From Fenollaria massiliensis (GTDB lineage Bacteria; Bacillota; Clostridia; Tissierellales; Peptoniphilaceae): a stretch of DNA of 64,000 nt. The translations under genes were made by a program, and so were the position numbers. Shown one piece after another: positions 8,024-16,120 of the stretch. The stretch covers positions 1 through 64,000 of the forward strand of contig NZ_HG326228.1 in assembly GCF_000312505.2 (NCBI RefSeq), given 5' to 3'. The notes beneath the pieces are model-generated. The model had not been told where the DNA came from and searched no databases. It saw nothing but the letters and a program-made list of their open reading frames with translations. Numbering within the stretch: the first letter of the stretch is position 1; each line of letters opens with the position of its first letter.

Positions 8024-9732
8024 TGAAAGAAACAGGGCCATTGCATAAAAATATCCACTTTAATATAGGCGTGATATTCACGGTTATTGAAGGTTTTCTT
8101 TCTGGATGCAGTTATATGACGATTTACCTAGTCATTCAGATTCTGCTCGGCAAGAAAACAACTACAACAGACATCTTAACGATCACAGGAGTTCTGTGCG
8201 TAGTCTATGCTTTGCGAGTGCTTATTTACAGTATAGGTTATACACAGAACCAGATCGGCGGGGCTGCCGTTTCAAAAAATCTTCGCCTTTTCCTTGGAGA
8301 TAAATTTAAGAGGATTCCTCTCTTTCGCTTCACACATGGGCAGGTGGGGCAATATGTAAATACAATGACATGCGATGTAAATAGTTATGAACAAATATTG
8401 ACACACAAGGTAAGTAACTTGACCAAAAATATTGCTCTGGCCGTTATGGTTATTGTATTTATCTGTTATTTGTATCTGCCCGCAGGAGGGATTCTTTTGC
8501 TTTCTACTTCCATGCTGATTCCTGAAATGTGGCTTTCTTTCCGAACGGTAAAAAAGTATGGAACCAGAAAAAATAAGGTTTCATCTGAAACAGTAAGCAG
8601 CATTGTGGAATATATAGAAGGTATTCAGACGTTTCGTGCATACGGCGTGGCTGGCACAAAAAATAAGGCAACCACAGAAGCAATGCAATTGTTCAGTCAG
8701 GTCAGCTTTGAATATGAAGCGCATGGTATTCCCATAAACTTTGCTTTTAACATTATTAACTGGCTTATGGTTCCTTTTATTATGTTTATTGGGATTTCTC
8801 CGTGGATGGCAGGAGAAATTCAGACGATTGATTTTCTGCTTTTATGTATGCTCCCTATGTTGCTGGCAAAGCTAATCGGGGCAATTTCAGTAGATTTGTT
8901 TAGCTACAAAAACCTTGTGATTTCAAAAAACAATATTTTAAAAGTAATCCATGAGCCAGAAGAAAACGGCAGTACAGAACCGTTCACAGTTAAGAATTAT
9001 GAGATTGTTTTTGATAATGTGGACTTCTCCTATATTCCTGGCGAAGCAGTTTTGAAGGAAACTTCCTTTATAGTTCCAAATCAGAAATTGACTGCAATTG
9101 TTGGTGATTCCGGTTCCGGTAAATCCACCATCTTGAACCTGATCGCCAAATACTATGAGCCGACTGGCGGCGAAATCCGTATCGGCGGTAAGCCAATCAG
9201 TCATATATCCGCTGAGCGTGTGTTGGAACAAATTTCGATGGTAGATCAGGATGTATTTCTCTTTGATGATACCATTCGTGAGAATATCCGGCACGCCCGC
9301 CCCAATGCCACGGACGAGGAAATCGAGGCTGCCTGCCGGGAGGCTAATTGTGACGGCTTCATCCGCAGGATGGAAAAGGGATACGATACGCCGACCGGCG
9401 AAAACGGAAACCTTCTCTCGGGTGGTGAGCGTCAGCGAATTTCAATCGCCCGCGCTATCCTGAAAAACAGCCCGATCCTGCTTTTGGATGAAGCAACGGC
9501 GTCCCTTGACATCGAGAACGAACTGGCAGTAAAGCAGGCCATCGCCAATCTGCTGAAAGAGAAAAAGACTGTGGTAATGATTGCTCATACCCTTTCCATC
9601 GTCAAAAATGCAGATCAAATCCTTGTGGTATCTGGCGGAAAGATTGCTGAAGCCGGTACTCACGATGAATTGCTGGCTAAAGGCGGAAAGTATACGGCCA
9701 TGTGGAACGCCGAACAGAAATTATCTGCATAA
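8023..9732 (+). CDS. ABC exporter, fused permease/ATPase (second of pair), mosaic 3' half
   Basis: A 569-residue partner of the previous gene: transmembrane domain to about residue 320, then an ATPase domain with Walker A GDSGSGKST, signature LLSGGERQR and Walker B LLLDEATASLD. Start and previous stop overlap as TAATG. Base composition changes sharply inside the gene. The block 8881-8940 has 15 G+C in 60, while 9301-9360 has 37 G+C in 60. The change falls near 9090, just before the Walker A motif, and the GC-rich stretch continues into the next gene. The ATPase-coding end was therefore probably exchanged with that of a higher-GC relative; the protein reads through without a break. Confidence 0.88.
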   Translation: MKETGPLHKNIHFNIGVIFTVIEGFLSGCSYMTIYLVIQILLGKKTTTTDILTITGVLCVVYALRVLIYSIGYTQNQIGGAAVSKNLRLFLGDKFKRIPLFRFTHGQVGQYVNTMTCDVNSYEQILTHKVSNLTKNIALAVMVIVFICYLYLPAGGILLLSTSMLIPEMWLSFRTVKKYGTRKNKVSSETVSSIVEYIEGIQTFRAYGVAGTKNKATTEAMQLFSQVSFEYEAHGIPINFAFNIINWLMVPFIMFIGISPWMAGEIQTIDFLLLCMLPMLLAKLIGAISVDLFSYKNLVISKNNILKVIHEPEENGSTEPFTVKNYEIVFDNVDFSYIPGEAVLKETSFIVPNQKLTAIVGDSGSGKSTILNLIAKYYEPTGGEIRIGGKPISHISAERVLEQISMVDQDVFLFDDTIRENIRHARPNATDEEIEAACREANCDGFIRRMEKGYDTPTGENGNLLSGGERQRISIARAILKNSPILLLDEATASLDIENELAVKQAIANLLKEKKTVVMIAHTLSIVKNADQILVVSGGKIAEAGTHDELLAKGGKYTAMWNAEQKLSA

Positions 9733-9743
9733 GGGAGGTCTTA

Positions 9744-10223
9744 ATGAAACTTCATGCGTCCGGGGAGGACTATCTGGAAACCATTCTTGTTCTTCAAAAG
9801 AAATTCGGTATGGTACGCTCCGTAGATGTGGCTCGGCACATGGAGGTGTCAAAGCCCAGTGTGTGCCATGCAGTAGCAACCCTGCGGGACGGTGGCTTTC
9901 TCACGATGGACAGCGATTATTTCCTGCACCTGACCGAGATCAAAGATTATGGTATCAGATACCTAAGAGTAATCTTTATCGGTTCCCTCTTTGTAAATTT
10001 TACACAGTCCGCAAACATGGTTATGCGTGGCGAAGGTCTAATGAAAAAAGCCATGATGATAATGGGACTTGGAGCTTTACTGAATATCATTCTTGATCCG
10101 ATTTTAATGACAGTTATGGGTGAATACGCCATTGAAGGTGCTGCCCTTGCAACGATTACAGCACATGTTGAGACGGTAACTCTATTATCCAAACTTAATA
10201 CAGAGCACCATTTGGATATATAA
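9744..10223 (+). pseudogene. Chimera: DtxR/MntR-type N-terminus, MATE segment, RlmD-like tail
   Basis: A 159-residue frame starting at ATG 9744 behind GGGAGG. Residues 1-66 are the winged helix of a DtxR/MntR metal-dependent regulator (ASGEDYLETILVLQ, SVDVARHMEVSKPSV). From about residue 67 it changes in frame to a piece of a MATE efflux protein (VMRGEGLMKKAMMIMGLGAL, NIILDP, EGAALATI). At residue 142 it changes again to HVETVTLLSKL, a tail typical of RlmD/RumA-type proteins or the insertion scars beside them. Beyond the TAA at 10221-10223 the same frame continues with IGEDELSKID, so the stop looks like a point mutation. Neither the metal-binding half of the regulator nor most of the MATE protein remains, so normal function is unlikely. 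Confidence 0.75.
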
Positions 10224-10333
10224 ATAGGTGAAGATGAATTGTCTAAAATTGATAGACAAGAATTTATTACAACGAAAATTAAAAGAATATATAGATATTG
10301 CTGGTGAAATAAACGAATAAAATTTAAAAAAGG

Positions 10334-10715
10334 TACGGGGGTGCGGACAAAAATTTGGACAGTTTTTATGCAGCAAATCCAAGTTTTCTCCTATACTCTA
10401 CAGGACTAAGATTTCCCAATGACGTTTTAATACGCTCTTCATTATACCTAGAAATATAATCATTAAGCTCCTGCATGAATTCAAATATGTTGACTCCTGG
10501 CCAATCCTTATTGTAAAACATCTCTTTTTTTAGTCTTCCAAAAAAAGCCTTCACAAGCAGCATTGTCGCCAGTACAGCCTTTTTTAGACATGGAGCGAGT
10601 AAGGCCCGCCTCATCCATACGCTGAATCCAACTCGGCCAACGGTAGTGACATCCACAATCTGAATGGACCGTGGGATTCTCATCATACTTAATCCATGGC
10701 TTCTACTTTGTGTTT
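10334..10715 (-). mobile_element. IS3-family insertion sequence remnant
   Basis: The fragment holds the C-terminal third of an IS3-type transposase plus the adjacent noncoding end (10334-10365, including GCGGACAAAAATTTGGACAG). The rest of the transposase (orfA and the first catalytic residues) and the other terminus are absent. It separates the chimeric gene from the TetR/exporter module, so it may mark a junction between two ancestral segments. Confidence 0.75.
10366..10713 (-). pseudogene. IS3-family transposase C-terminal fragment, frameshifted
   Basis: Reading from 10713 downward, one frame gives WIKYDENPTVHSDCGCHYRW, ...MDEAGLTRSMSKKGCTGDN and AACEGFFG, with the second Asp (HSD) and the final Glu (CEGFFG) of the DDE catalytic core. 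In the run of seven T residues (about 10541-10547 on the plus strand as A) the frame changes by one base. After it the second frame gives the usual ending YNEERIKTSLGNLSPVEYRR. One T too many explains this, and an in-frame TAG lies just before the fragment. This is not the programmed orfA/orfB frameshift of IS3 elements, which lies far upstream, so the fragment is dead. Confidence 0.8.
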
Positions 10716-10754
10716 TTGTGGTTAGTAACACTTTATCAGATTAGCCATGGATTA
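10690..10754. repeat. 12-bp inverted repeat at the IS3 remnant edge
   Basis: TAATCCATGGCT at 10690-10701 and AGCCATGGATTA at 10743-10754 are exact reverse complements 41 bp apart. The left arm is inside the broken transposase frame and the right arm just outside it. It could be a recombination scar or a second element end. Confidence 0.55.
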
Positions 10755-10816
10755 TTTTATTTATTTGTTGCATTTCATATTACAAATCACTATAAAGTGT
10801 ATTCCGAAAAAATTAG

Positions 10817-10869
10817 TTGACACTAACTTAAAATTATGCTACAATAAAACTGACAGTTTTGTCAGTTTT
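10817..10869 (+). promoter_or_regulatory. TetR gene promoter with overlapping operator
   Basis: TTGACA at 10817-10822 and TACAAT at 10840-10845 are spaced by 17 bp, a near-consensus sigma-A promoter. Immediately after it a 10-bp inverted repeat, AAAACTGACA (10846-10855) and TGTCAGTTTT (10860-10869), covers the likely transcription start. A TetR protein bound here would block initiation. The paralogous module at 30114-30161 has the same layout with a related core (CGACA-N4-TGTCG). Confidence 0.8.
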
Positions 10870-10892
10870 GTTTACAAAGAGAGGTATATATT

Positions 10893-11498
10893 TTGGAAGG
10901 GAAAAAACAGAAAGCCAGTCAAATCAGAAAAAAAGAAATATTAAATGCAGCTAAAAAGGTTTTTTTAAGGAAGGGTTTTGCTGACACGGTAATGGAAGAT
11001 ATTATTGTTGAAACCTCGCTTTCTCGAGGAGGTGTGTATTACCATTACAAAAATAAAGTTGAGATATTACATGATTTAATGCGAGAAGGTATGGCTTATC
11101 GAGTCGACAAGATTAATGAAGTTCTGGCAGAGTATTCGGGAGAGCTAGATGCTAACGCTGTAGCACATATGATTGTCGATAAAGTACTTGATGAAAGTGA
11201 ACTCATGAGCGTATATGCCATATATCTTCAGGCTACGAAAAACAATGATGACCTAAAGAATTTGTTCCCAATTTTGGTCGAAGAATCCTTAAAGGCTGCA
11301 TATATAGGAGTTAAAGTTGCAAAGAAAGATGGGTGCGAATATCTCACAAATGACTTTTTAATATTTTTTATGAATACAGTTATACTAGGTTGTGAAATCT
11401 TAGATGGGGCAAGGGATAGCTTTATAAATAATAGAGAGTTTTTTATAGAAATAATAAAGCTGTTTATTGATAGTTATGAAAAAGGTAAAATAAGGTAA
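10893..11498 (+). CDS. TetR-family repressor of the exporter pair
   Basis: A 201-residue TetR/AcrR protein. The N-terminal HTH spans about residues 12-58 (KKEILNAAKKVFLRKGFADT, then SRGGVYYHYKNK), followed by an all-helical ligand domain. The start is TTG 10893, 8 nt after GAGAGG; no ATG precedes the HTH. It stands directly before two exporter genes in the same direction, behind a promoter carrying a 10-bp inverted repeat, so it most likely represses itself and the exporters until a toxic ligand appears. It is a clear paralogue of the TetR at 30182. Confidence 0.88.
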   Translation: MEGKKQKASQIRKKEILNAAKKVFLRKGFADTVMEDIIVETSLSRGGVYYHYKNKVEILHDLMREGMAYRVDKINEVLAEYSGELDANAVAHMIVDKVLDESELMSVYAIYLQATKNNDDLKNLFPILVEESLKAAYIGVKVAKKDGCEYLTNDFLIFFMNTVILGCEILDGARDSFINNREFFIEIIKLFIDSYEKGKIR

Positions 11499-11549
11499 TT
11501 TTTTTTAAACTAATAGTTAGTATAAGCTAACTGAAAAGGAGATGAGTTA

Positions 11550-13460
11550 ATGAAGAAAAAAAATGATGAGTTGATTTGCTCTGCTTCGGACAGCAAGAAA
11601 CTCAAGCAAAATAAAAATTTAATAAAAGAGGTAGAGAGTTTAAACTTGGATGTTCCTGATGAGATTATGCAGCGAATCGAAAGTGATGTAGAGCAAAGCG
11701 AAAAAAAACCTAAAATCAGTATGGGTGGTTTAAATAAAGCACTTATGAGTGTAGCACCTGAGTATAAGGGTAGGATGCGAATTTCTGTTATTTTTGCCTG
11801 CATTGGAGAGCTTTTTAGTTTTTCTACCTATTTTTTTAGTGCTTATGCAGCAGGATGGCTTATAAAAAATGCCGGGGGTAATCCAGTCGGCTTTCATGCG
11901 TTAATGAAATATGCTTTTTTTGCAATAGGATCACTGCTCCTTTACTTTATATTTACAGGATTCAGTACAATCATTTCACATAAAACCTCTTTTTCCATAC
12001 TTGCAAAACTTAGACAGACTTTGTTTGAAAAATTAAAGGTAATTCCAATGGGGTACTTGGTGGATAATCCTGTAGGTAAAATTAAGGTAATTATCATGGA
12101 TCGAGTAGCAGATATGGAAGACTGGGTAGCCCATTTGATGCCTGAGCTACCTAGCAGGCTTTTGCATCCGATACTCTGCACAGTTATTTTGTTTTATTTA
12201 GATTGGCGTATAGGATTATCAATATTTGTGCCGCTACCAATTGTTTTTTTAGCGATGATTACAATGATGTATAAATACCGTAGCAGAATGGCGGTGTGGC
12301 TATCAAGTTATGCTAATGTTGCCGACAGAAGTGCGGAGTATGTTCGTGGAATTCCTGTAATCAAAGCATTTGCACAAGACAAAGTTTCGTATGGAAAGTT
12401 TGCAGATGCGGTAAAATTCTATCATTTTTCAACGATGAAATGGTGGAAGCAAAGTTGGTTTGGCAAAGCACTTATGACGGCTGCAATGATGACACCACAG
12501 ATAGTGAGCTTACCTTTAGCTTTCTATTTATATGGGAACGGGCAAATAGGCATTGAAACATTGCTTTTATCACTTATTCTGCCAATTGCTATCCTTCCAC
12601 AAGCTTTTGCAATCATGATGAGCTTTGAACTTTTTCAGATGGCTTCCAATACTTGGGTATCCATACAAGAATTGCTTGATATGCCTGATCAAAAACGTCC
12701 TGATGCAGAAAATAAAGTTACTATAGATAGGGGCAAGGGAATAAAATTTGATAAGGTAAGTTTTTCTTATCATGACGGAACCGAGGTATTGCATAATATT
12801 TCTTTTGAAACAAGCCCCGGAGAAGTGACTGCGCTTGTCGGGCCTTCAGGTGGTGGAAAATCTACAATTGCAAAGCTTTTAGCAGGATTTTGGGATCAGT
12901 CATCGGGTAAAATTTCCATTGGTAATGTTGATACAAAGAATATTTCATTTAAACAGCTTGCTGAAGAGATTTCTTACGTTTCACAAGATAATTTTCTTTT
13001 CGATGTAAGTATTAGAGATAATATTCGTCTTGGAAAGCCTAATGCATCCGAAGATGAAATTATTGCGGCAGCAAAAGCTGCTTATTGCCATGACTTTATT
13101 ATGGCACTTCCTAAAGGGTATGATACAAAAGCAGGAGAAGCAGGAGGAGCAATGTCGGGCGGTGAAAGACAGAGAATAACTCTTGCCAGAGCAATTTTAA
13201 AACCTGCATCAACCATTATTTTGGATGAGGCGACAGCTTATGCCGATCCTGAAAATGAAGCTCTCATCCAAGAAGCAATATCGAATCTAGTAAAGGGGAA
13301 AAATCTTGTGATGGTTGCTCATAGGTTAAATACAATCAAGCAGGCACACCAAATAATTCTAATCGATAAAGGTCAAATTATAGCCAAGGGTAAACATGAA
13401 GAACTGATGGAAGAGCCACTTTATGCAAGCCTGTGGAAACAATATTTAGGGGAGGAATAA
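11550..13460 (+). CDS. ABC exporter, fused permease/ATPase, with charged N-terminal extension
   Basis: A 636-residue half-transporter. The first 65 residues are a charged, Lys/Glu-rich cytoplasmic extension not found in its paralogue at 30784. Six transmembrane helices follow (about 75-370), then an ATPase domain with Walker A GPSGGGKST, signature MSGGERQR and Walker B IILDEATAYADPE. The start ATG 11550 lies behind AAGGAGATG. It pairs with the next gene 3 bp downstream. The degenerate Walker-B neighbourhood (ATAYADPE) matches YbtP/YbtQ-type exporters. Substrate unknown; the TetR link suggests drug or toxic-compound efflux. Confidence 0.88.
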   Translation: MKKKNDELICSASDSKKLKQNKNLIKEVESLNLDVPDEIMQRIESDVEQSEKKPKISMGGLNKALMSVAPEYKGRMRISVIFACIGELFSFSTYFFSAYAAGWLIKNAGGNPVGFHALMKYAFFAIGSLLLYFIFTGFSTIISHKTSFSILAKLRQTLFEKLKVIPMGYLVDNPVGKIKVIIMDRVADMEDWVAHLMPELPSRLLHPILCTVILFYLDWRIGLSIFVPLPIVFLAMITMMYKYRSRMAVWLSSYANVADRSAEYVRGIPVIKAFAQDKVSYGKFADAVKFYHFSTMKWWKQSWFGKALMTAAMMTPQIVSLPLAFYLYGNGQIGIETLLLSLILPIAILPQAFAIMMSFELFQMASNTWVSIQELLDMPDQKRPDAENKVTIDRGKGIKFDKVSFSYHDGTEVLHNISFETSPGEVTALVGPSGGGKSTIAKLLAGFWDQSSGKISIGNVDTKNISFKQLAEEISYVSQDNFLFDVSIRDNIRLGKPNASEDEIIAAAKAAYCHDFIMALPKGYDTKAGEAGGAMSGGERQRITLARAILKPASTIILDEATAYADPENEALIQEAISNLVKGKNLVMVAHRLNTIKQAHQIILIDKGQIIAKGKHEELMEEPLYASLWKQYLGEE

Positions 13461-13463
13461 GAC

Positions 13464-15200
13464 ATGGAGTTTATAAGATTATCATTCAAACTGGCAGGAC
13501 AGTATAAAAATCGTCTTAAGGCAGGAATTTTTCTTATTTTTCTGCAAAATGCTTCAATGCTGTTTGGATTTTTCGCTCTCTTTCTTGCATTCGGTTGGAT
13601 GAATGAAACTACATGGGAGCATATTTGGACAATTTTCGGAGTGCTTTTTGCTTCCTTTCTTTTTAATTTTTTGACAGGCTGGGCGAAAAGTGGTCTTAGT
13701 GACGGTGTTTTCTTTGGCATTTTCAAAGACTACAGACTTGCAGTTGGCGAAAAACTTAAAAAGGCGCCTATGGGATATTTTGCAGAACAAAGCCTATCAA
13801 GAATTATGGCGGCATTTACCAATGTTATGAAGAGTCTTGAAAATTACTCTGCAATGAGTATCGACTTTGCTGTTTCAGGCATTTCAATATCCTTTTTTCT
13901 GTTGGTTGGGATGTTCGGTGTAAATACTAAAATTGGATTTTTAACTTTAATTTGTTTAATTCTTATTTGGTTATGCATGTCTCTTATGATTAATCAAGCA
14001 AAAAAAGAGGTTGCACGTGAACATGCAGCTATTACAAAGGTCGGAGATGCGTTAGTTGACAGCATTAGCGGGATTCCTGTGCTTCGCAGTTTTCCGTTTG
14101 CAGATGAAGGTGTTGTTGAAGAAATTCATTCTAAATTGAATAATGCTTCTGAGGAGCTTAGACTTTCTCAAGTGCATTTTGAAATCGTCTTTGTTATTTA
14201 TGCGAGAATTTTTTCTACTATCATTAATCTTTCGAGTCTACTTGTTACATTATTTTCTTGTTATCTTTATACGAAAGGGGAAGTTTTATTACCACAAGCG
14301 CTCACTGTTTCGGCTGCCGGCTTTATGATTTTCGGCGGTTTAAAACAACTTGAAAATGCAGCCATCCTCATGGTTAAGAATCCTGCCAATATGCAATATT
14401 TGGATGAGGTTTTAGATATTCCTGAAATAAGTGACGGGACTTTGGAAGTTATGGAAAATCAGGATATCGTCTTTGATAAGGTGAGCTTTAGTTACGACAA
14501 AGGGAAGCCTGTTTTAAAAGACCTTTCATTTACTATTCCACAAGGGTCAAAGACAGCTATCGTAGGACCGTCAGGATCCGGAAAAACGACAATAATCAAT
14601 TTGATCTCTCGTTTTTATGATGTTGACAGTGGTGAAATAAGATTAGGAAATAGAGATATACGAGATTATAAAGTAGAAAGTTTACTGAAAAATCTTTCAC
14701 TTGTTTTCCAAAATGTTTATCTTTTTCAAGATACTATAGAGAATAATATTCGCTTTGCAAATCCTAAGGCAAGTCATGAAGAAGTAGTGGAAGCTGCTAA
14801 AAAGGCTCGTTGCCATAATTTTATTATGGAACTTCCTGATGGCTATAACACCATGGTAGGTGAGGGTGGCAGTTCTCTTTCCGGTGGTGAAAAACAACGA
14901 ATTTCTATTGCTAGAGCATTACTTAAAAATGCACCTATTATTCTTTTAGATGAAGCGACAAGCTCCGTTGATCCTGAAAATGAATATGAGATTTTGGCCG
15001 CGGTTGAGGAATTGTCCAAAGGACACACTGTAGTTTCGATAGCTCACAGACTTTCAACTGTGAAAAAAGCCGATCAGATACTAGTGATTGATGACGGTAA
15101 ATTGGTTCAAGAAGGCGAACATAACGATTTGATAAATAGAGAAGGAATTTATTCAGCATTTATCAAGGCAAGAGAGCGAGCTGCAAGCTGGAGATTGTAA
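13464..15200 (+). CDS. ABC exporter, fused permease/ATPase (second of pair)
   Basis: A 578-residue partner half-transporter: transmembrane domain to about residue 320, ATPase domain with Walker A GPSGSGKTT, signature LSGGEKQR and Walker B ILLDEATSSVDPE. It starts 3 bp after its partner behind GGGGAGG and ends at a GU-tolerant terminator hairpin (15275-15312). Each ATPase domain has a plausible catalytic Glu, so both sites may hydrolyse ATP. It is the probable heterodimer partner of the preceding product. Confidence 0.88.
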   Translation: MEFIRLSFKLAGQYKNRLKAGIFLIFLQNASMLFGFFALFLAFGWMNETTWEHIWTIFGVLFASFLFNFLTGWAKSGLSDGVFFGIFKDYRLAVGEKLKKAPMGYFAEQSLSRIMAAFTNVMKSLENYSAMSIDFAVSGISISFFLLVGMFGVNTKIGFLTLICLILIWLCMSLMINQAKKEVAREHAAITKVGDALVDSISGIPVLRSFPFADEGVVEEIHSKLNNASEELRLSQVHFEIVFVIYARIFSTIINLSSLLVTLFSCYLYTKGEVLLPQALTVSAAGFMIFGGLKQLENAAILMVKNPANMQYLDEVLDIPEISDGTLEVMENQDIVFDKVSFSYDKGKPVLKDLSFTIPQGSKTAIVGPSGSGKTTIINLISRFYDVDSGEIRLGNRDIRDYKVESLLKNLSLVFQNVYLFQDTIENNIRFANPKASHEEVVEAAKKARCHNFIMELPDGYNTMVGEGGSSLSGGEKQRISIARALLKNAPIILLDEATSSVDPENEYEILAAVEELSKGHTVVSIAHRLSTVKKADQILVIDDGKLVQEGEHNDLINREGIYSAFIKARERAASWRL

Positions 15201-15274
15201 AAAAAGTAAACGATTAAAAGCAACCGACATTTAAGAATTAAAAAGCTTTGTAAAGCACATATAGATAATTTTTG

Positions 15275-15312
15275 AAGCGATTAAGAATAAAATAACTTAG
15301 TCGCTTTTATAT
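15275..15312 (+). terminator. Terminator after exporter operon
   Basis: AAGCGATTAAG (15275-15285) pairs with CTTAGTCGCTT (15296-15306) with one G-U pair, followed by TTAT. It closes the TetR/exporter transcription unit. Confidence 0.7.
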
Positions 15313-15861
15313 CGTGATTTTTAAATTATAAAAAACAAAATTAATGGAAAACCGAAAAAATTTATCAAATAAATTAAAAAATTTGGTAAGCAAGGGGGGG
15401 GTCAATCTGTCCTTATGTAAAGTGAAGGGAAGTTTGACTTCCTGTATTTTATTGATGATAGTGAAGATTGCCTATTTCAAATGAAAAGAATACAAAGAAA
15501 AGTCCCTTTCAAATAATTGTTCCTTGACAACTGAGTAGACCAAAGGTAGGACTTTATCAACTTGTGTAGGATTATGACTTACGCCATGACCTTTCTGCTG
15601 AAAGTTTTCGGTTTTATGAATACTGGTTAGCCAAGGATATAAGAAAGCGAGCGATAAATAAGAATACATAAAAAACAGAGGTGGCAATCTGTTCGGTGAT
15701 ACAAGTAGTGATAATGATACTTCAATAGTTTAAGCCGGCTCGTCTTAATAAGGGGCGGAGGTGAGATTCCTATGTTGCTGCCAAGCACCTACCAATGTCA
15801 AAAAACTTAATTAAACAAATAATTATTAGATATAAAACTTTAAAAAGAGAGGAGGAATATA
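15313..15861. other. Noncoding stretch between exporter operon and recombinase module
   Basis: No intact gene. A run of eight G lies at about 15395-15402. A short plus-strand frame ending near 15514 (GKFDFLYFIDDSED...) looks like a gene fragment but I cannot name it. The last 100 bp, with GGAGGTGAG at about 15759, resemble leaders seen before serine-recombinase modules. Confidence 0.4.
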
Positions 15862-16023
15862 TTGGACAATGACTGGAATGGACTGGCTGATTTAATTGCA
15901 AATCTGATTACAAAATATGCTGGTGTTTTAGATTTAGATAATCTGCCCGATCCAACGCCAGTAAAAAATCAAGAGATGAAAAATAATTTTGACATGGCAA
16001 AAACACAAATTGAGATGGACTAA
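15862..16023 (+). CDS. Small conserved protein preceding the serine recombinase
   Basis: A 53-residue frame with a TTG start 7 nt behind an AGAGGAGGA ribosome site. It opens MDNDWNGLADLIANLITKYA, continues with an acidic LDLDNLPDPTP segment and ends in a helix. Small proteins of this kind directly upstream of the large serine recombinase are common in integrative elements of Firmicutes. The function is unknown; a directionality or accessory role is possible from position only. It is too short for most gene callers, but start, ribosome site and neighbourhood agree. Confidence 0.6.
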   Translation: MDNDWNGLADLIANLITKYAGVLDLDNLPDPTPVKNQEMKNNFDMAKTQIEMD

Positions 16024-16120
16024 TAAAAGTGTTATAATATACTTGAAATGATAGTCCAAACTTAAATTCAAAAATCAAAGTTTATATATGATATAGAAAA
16101 GTTATATTGAGGTTAATGCT

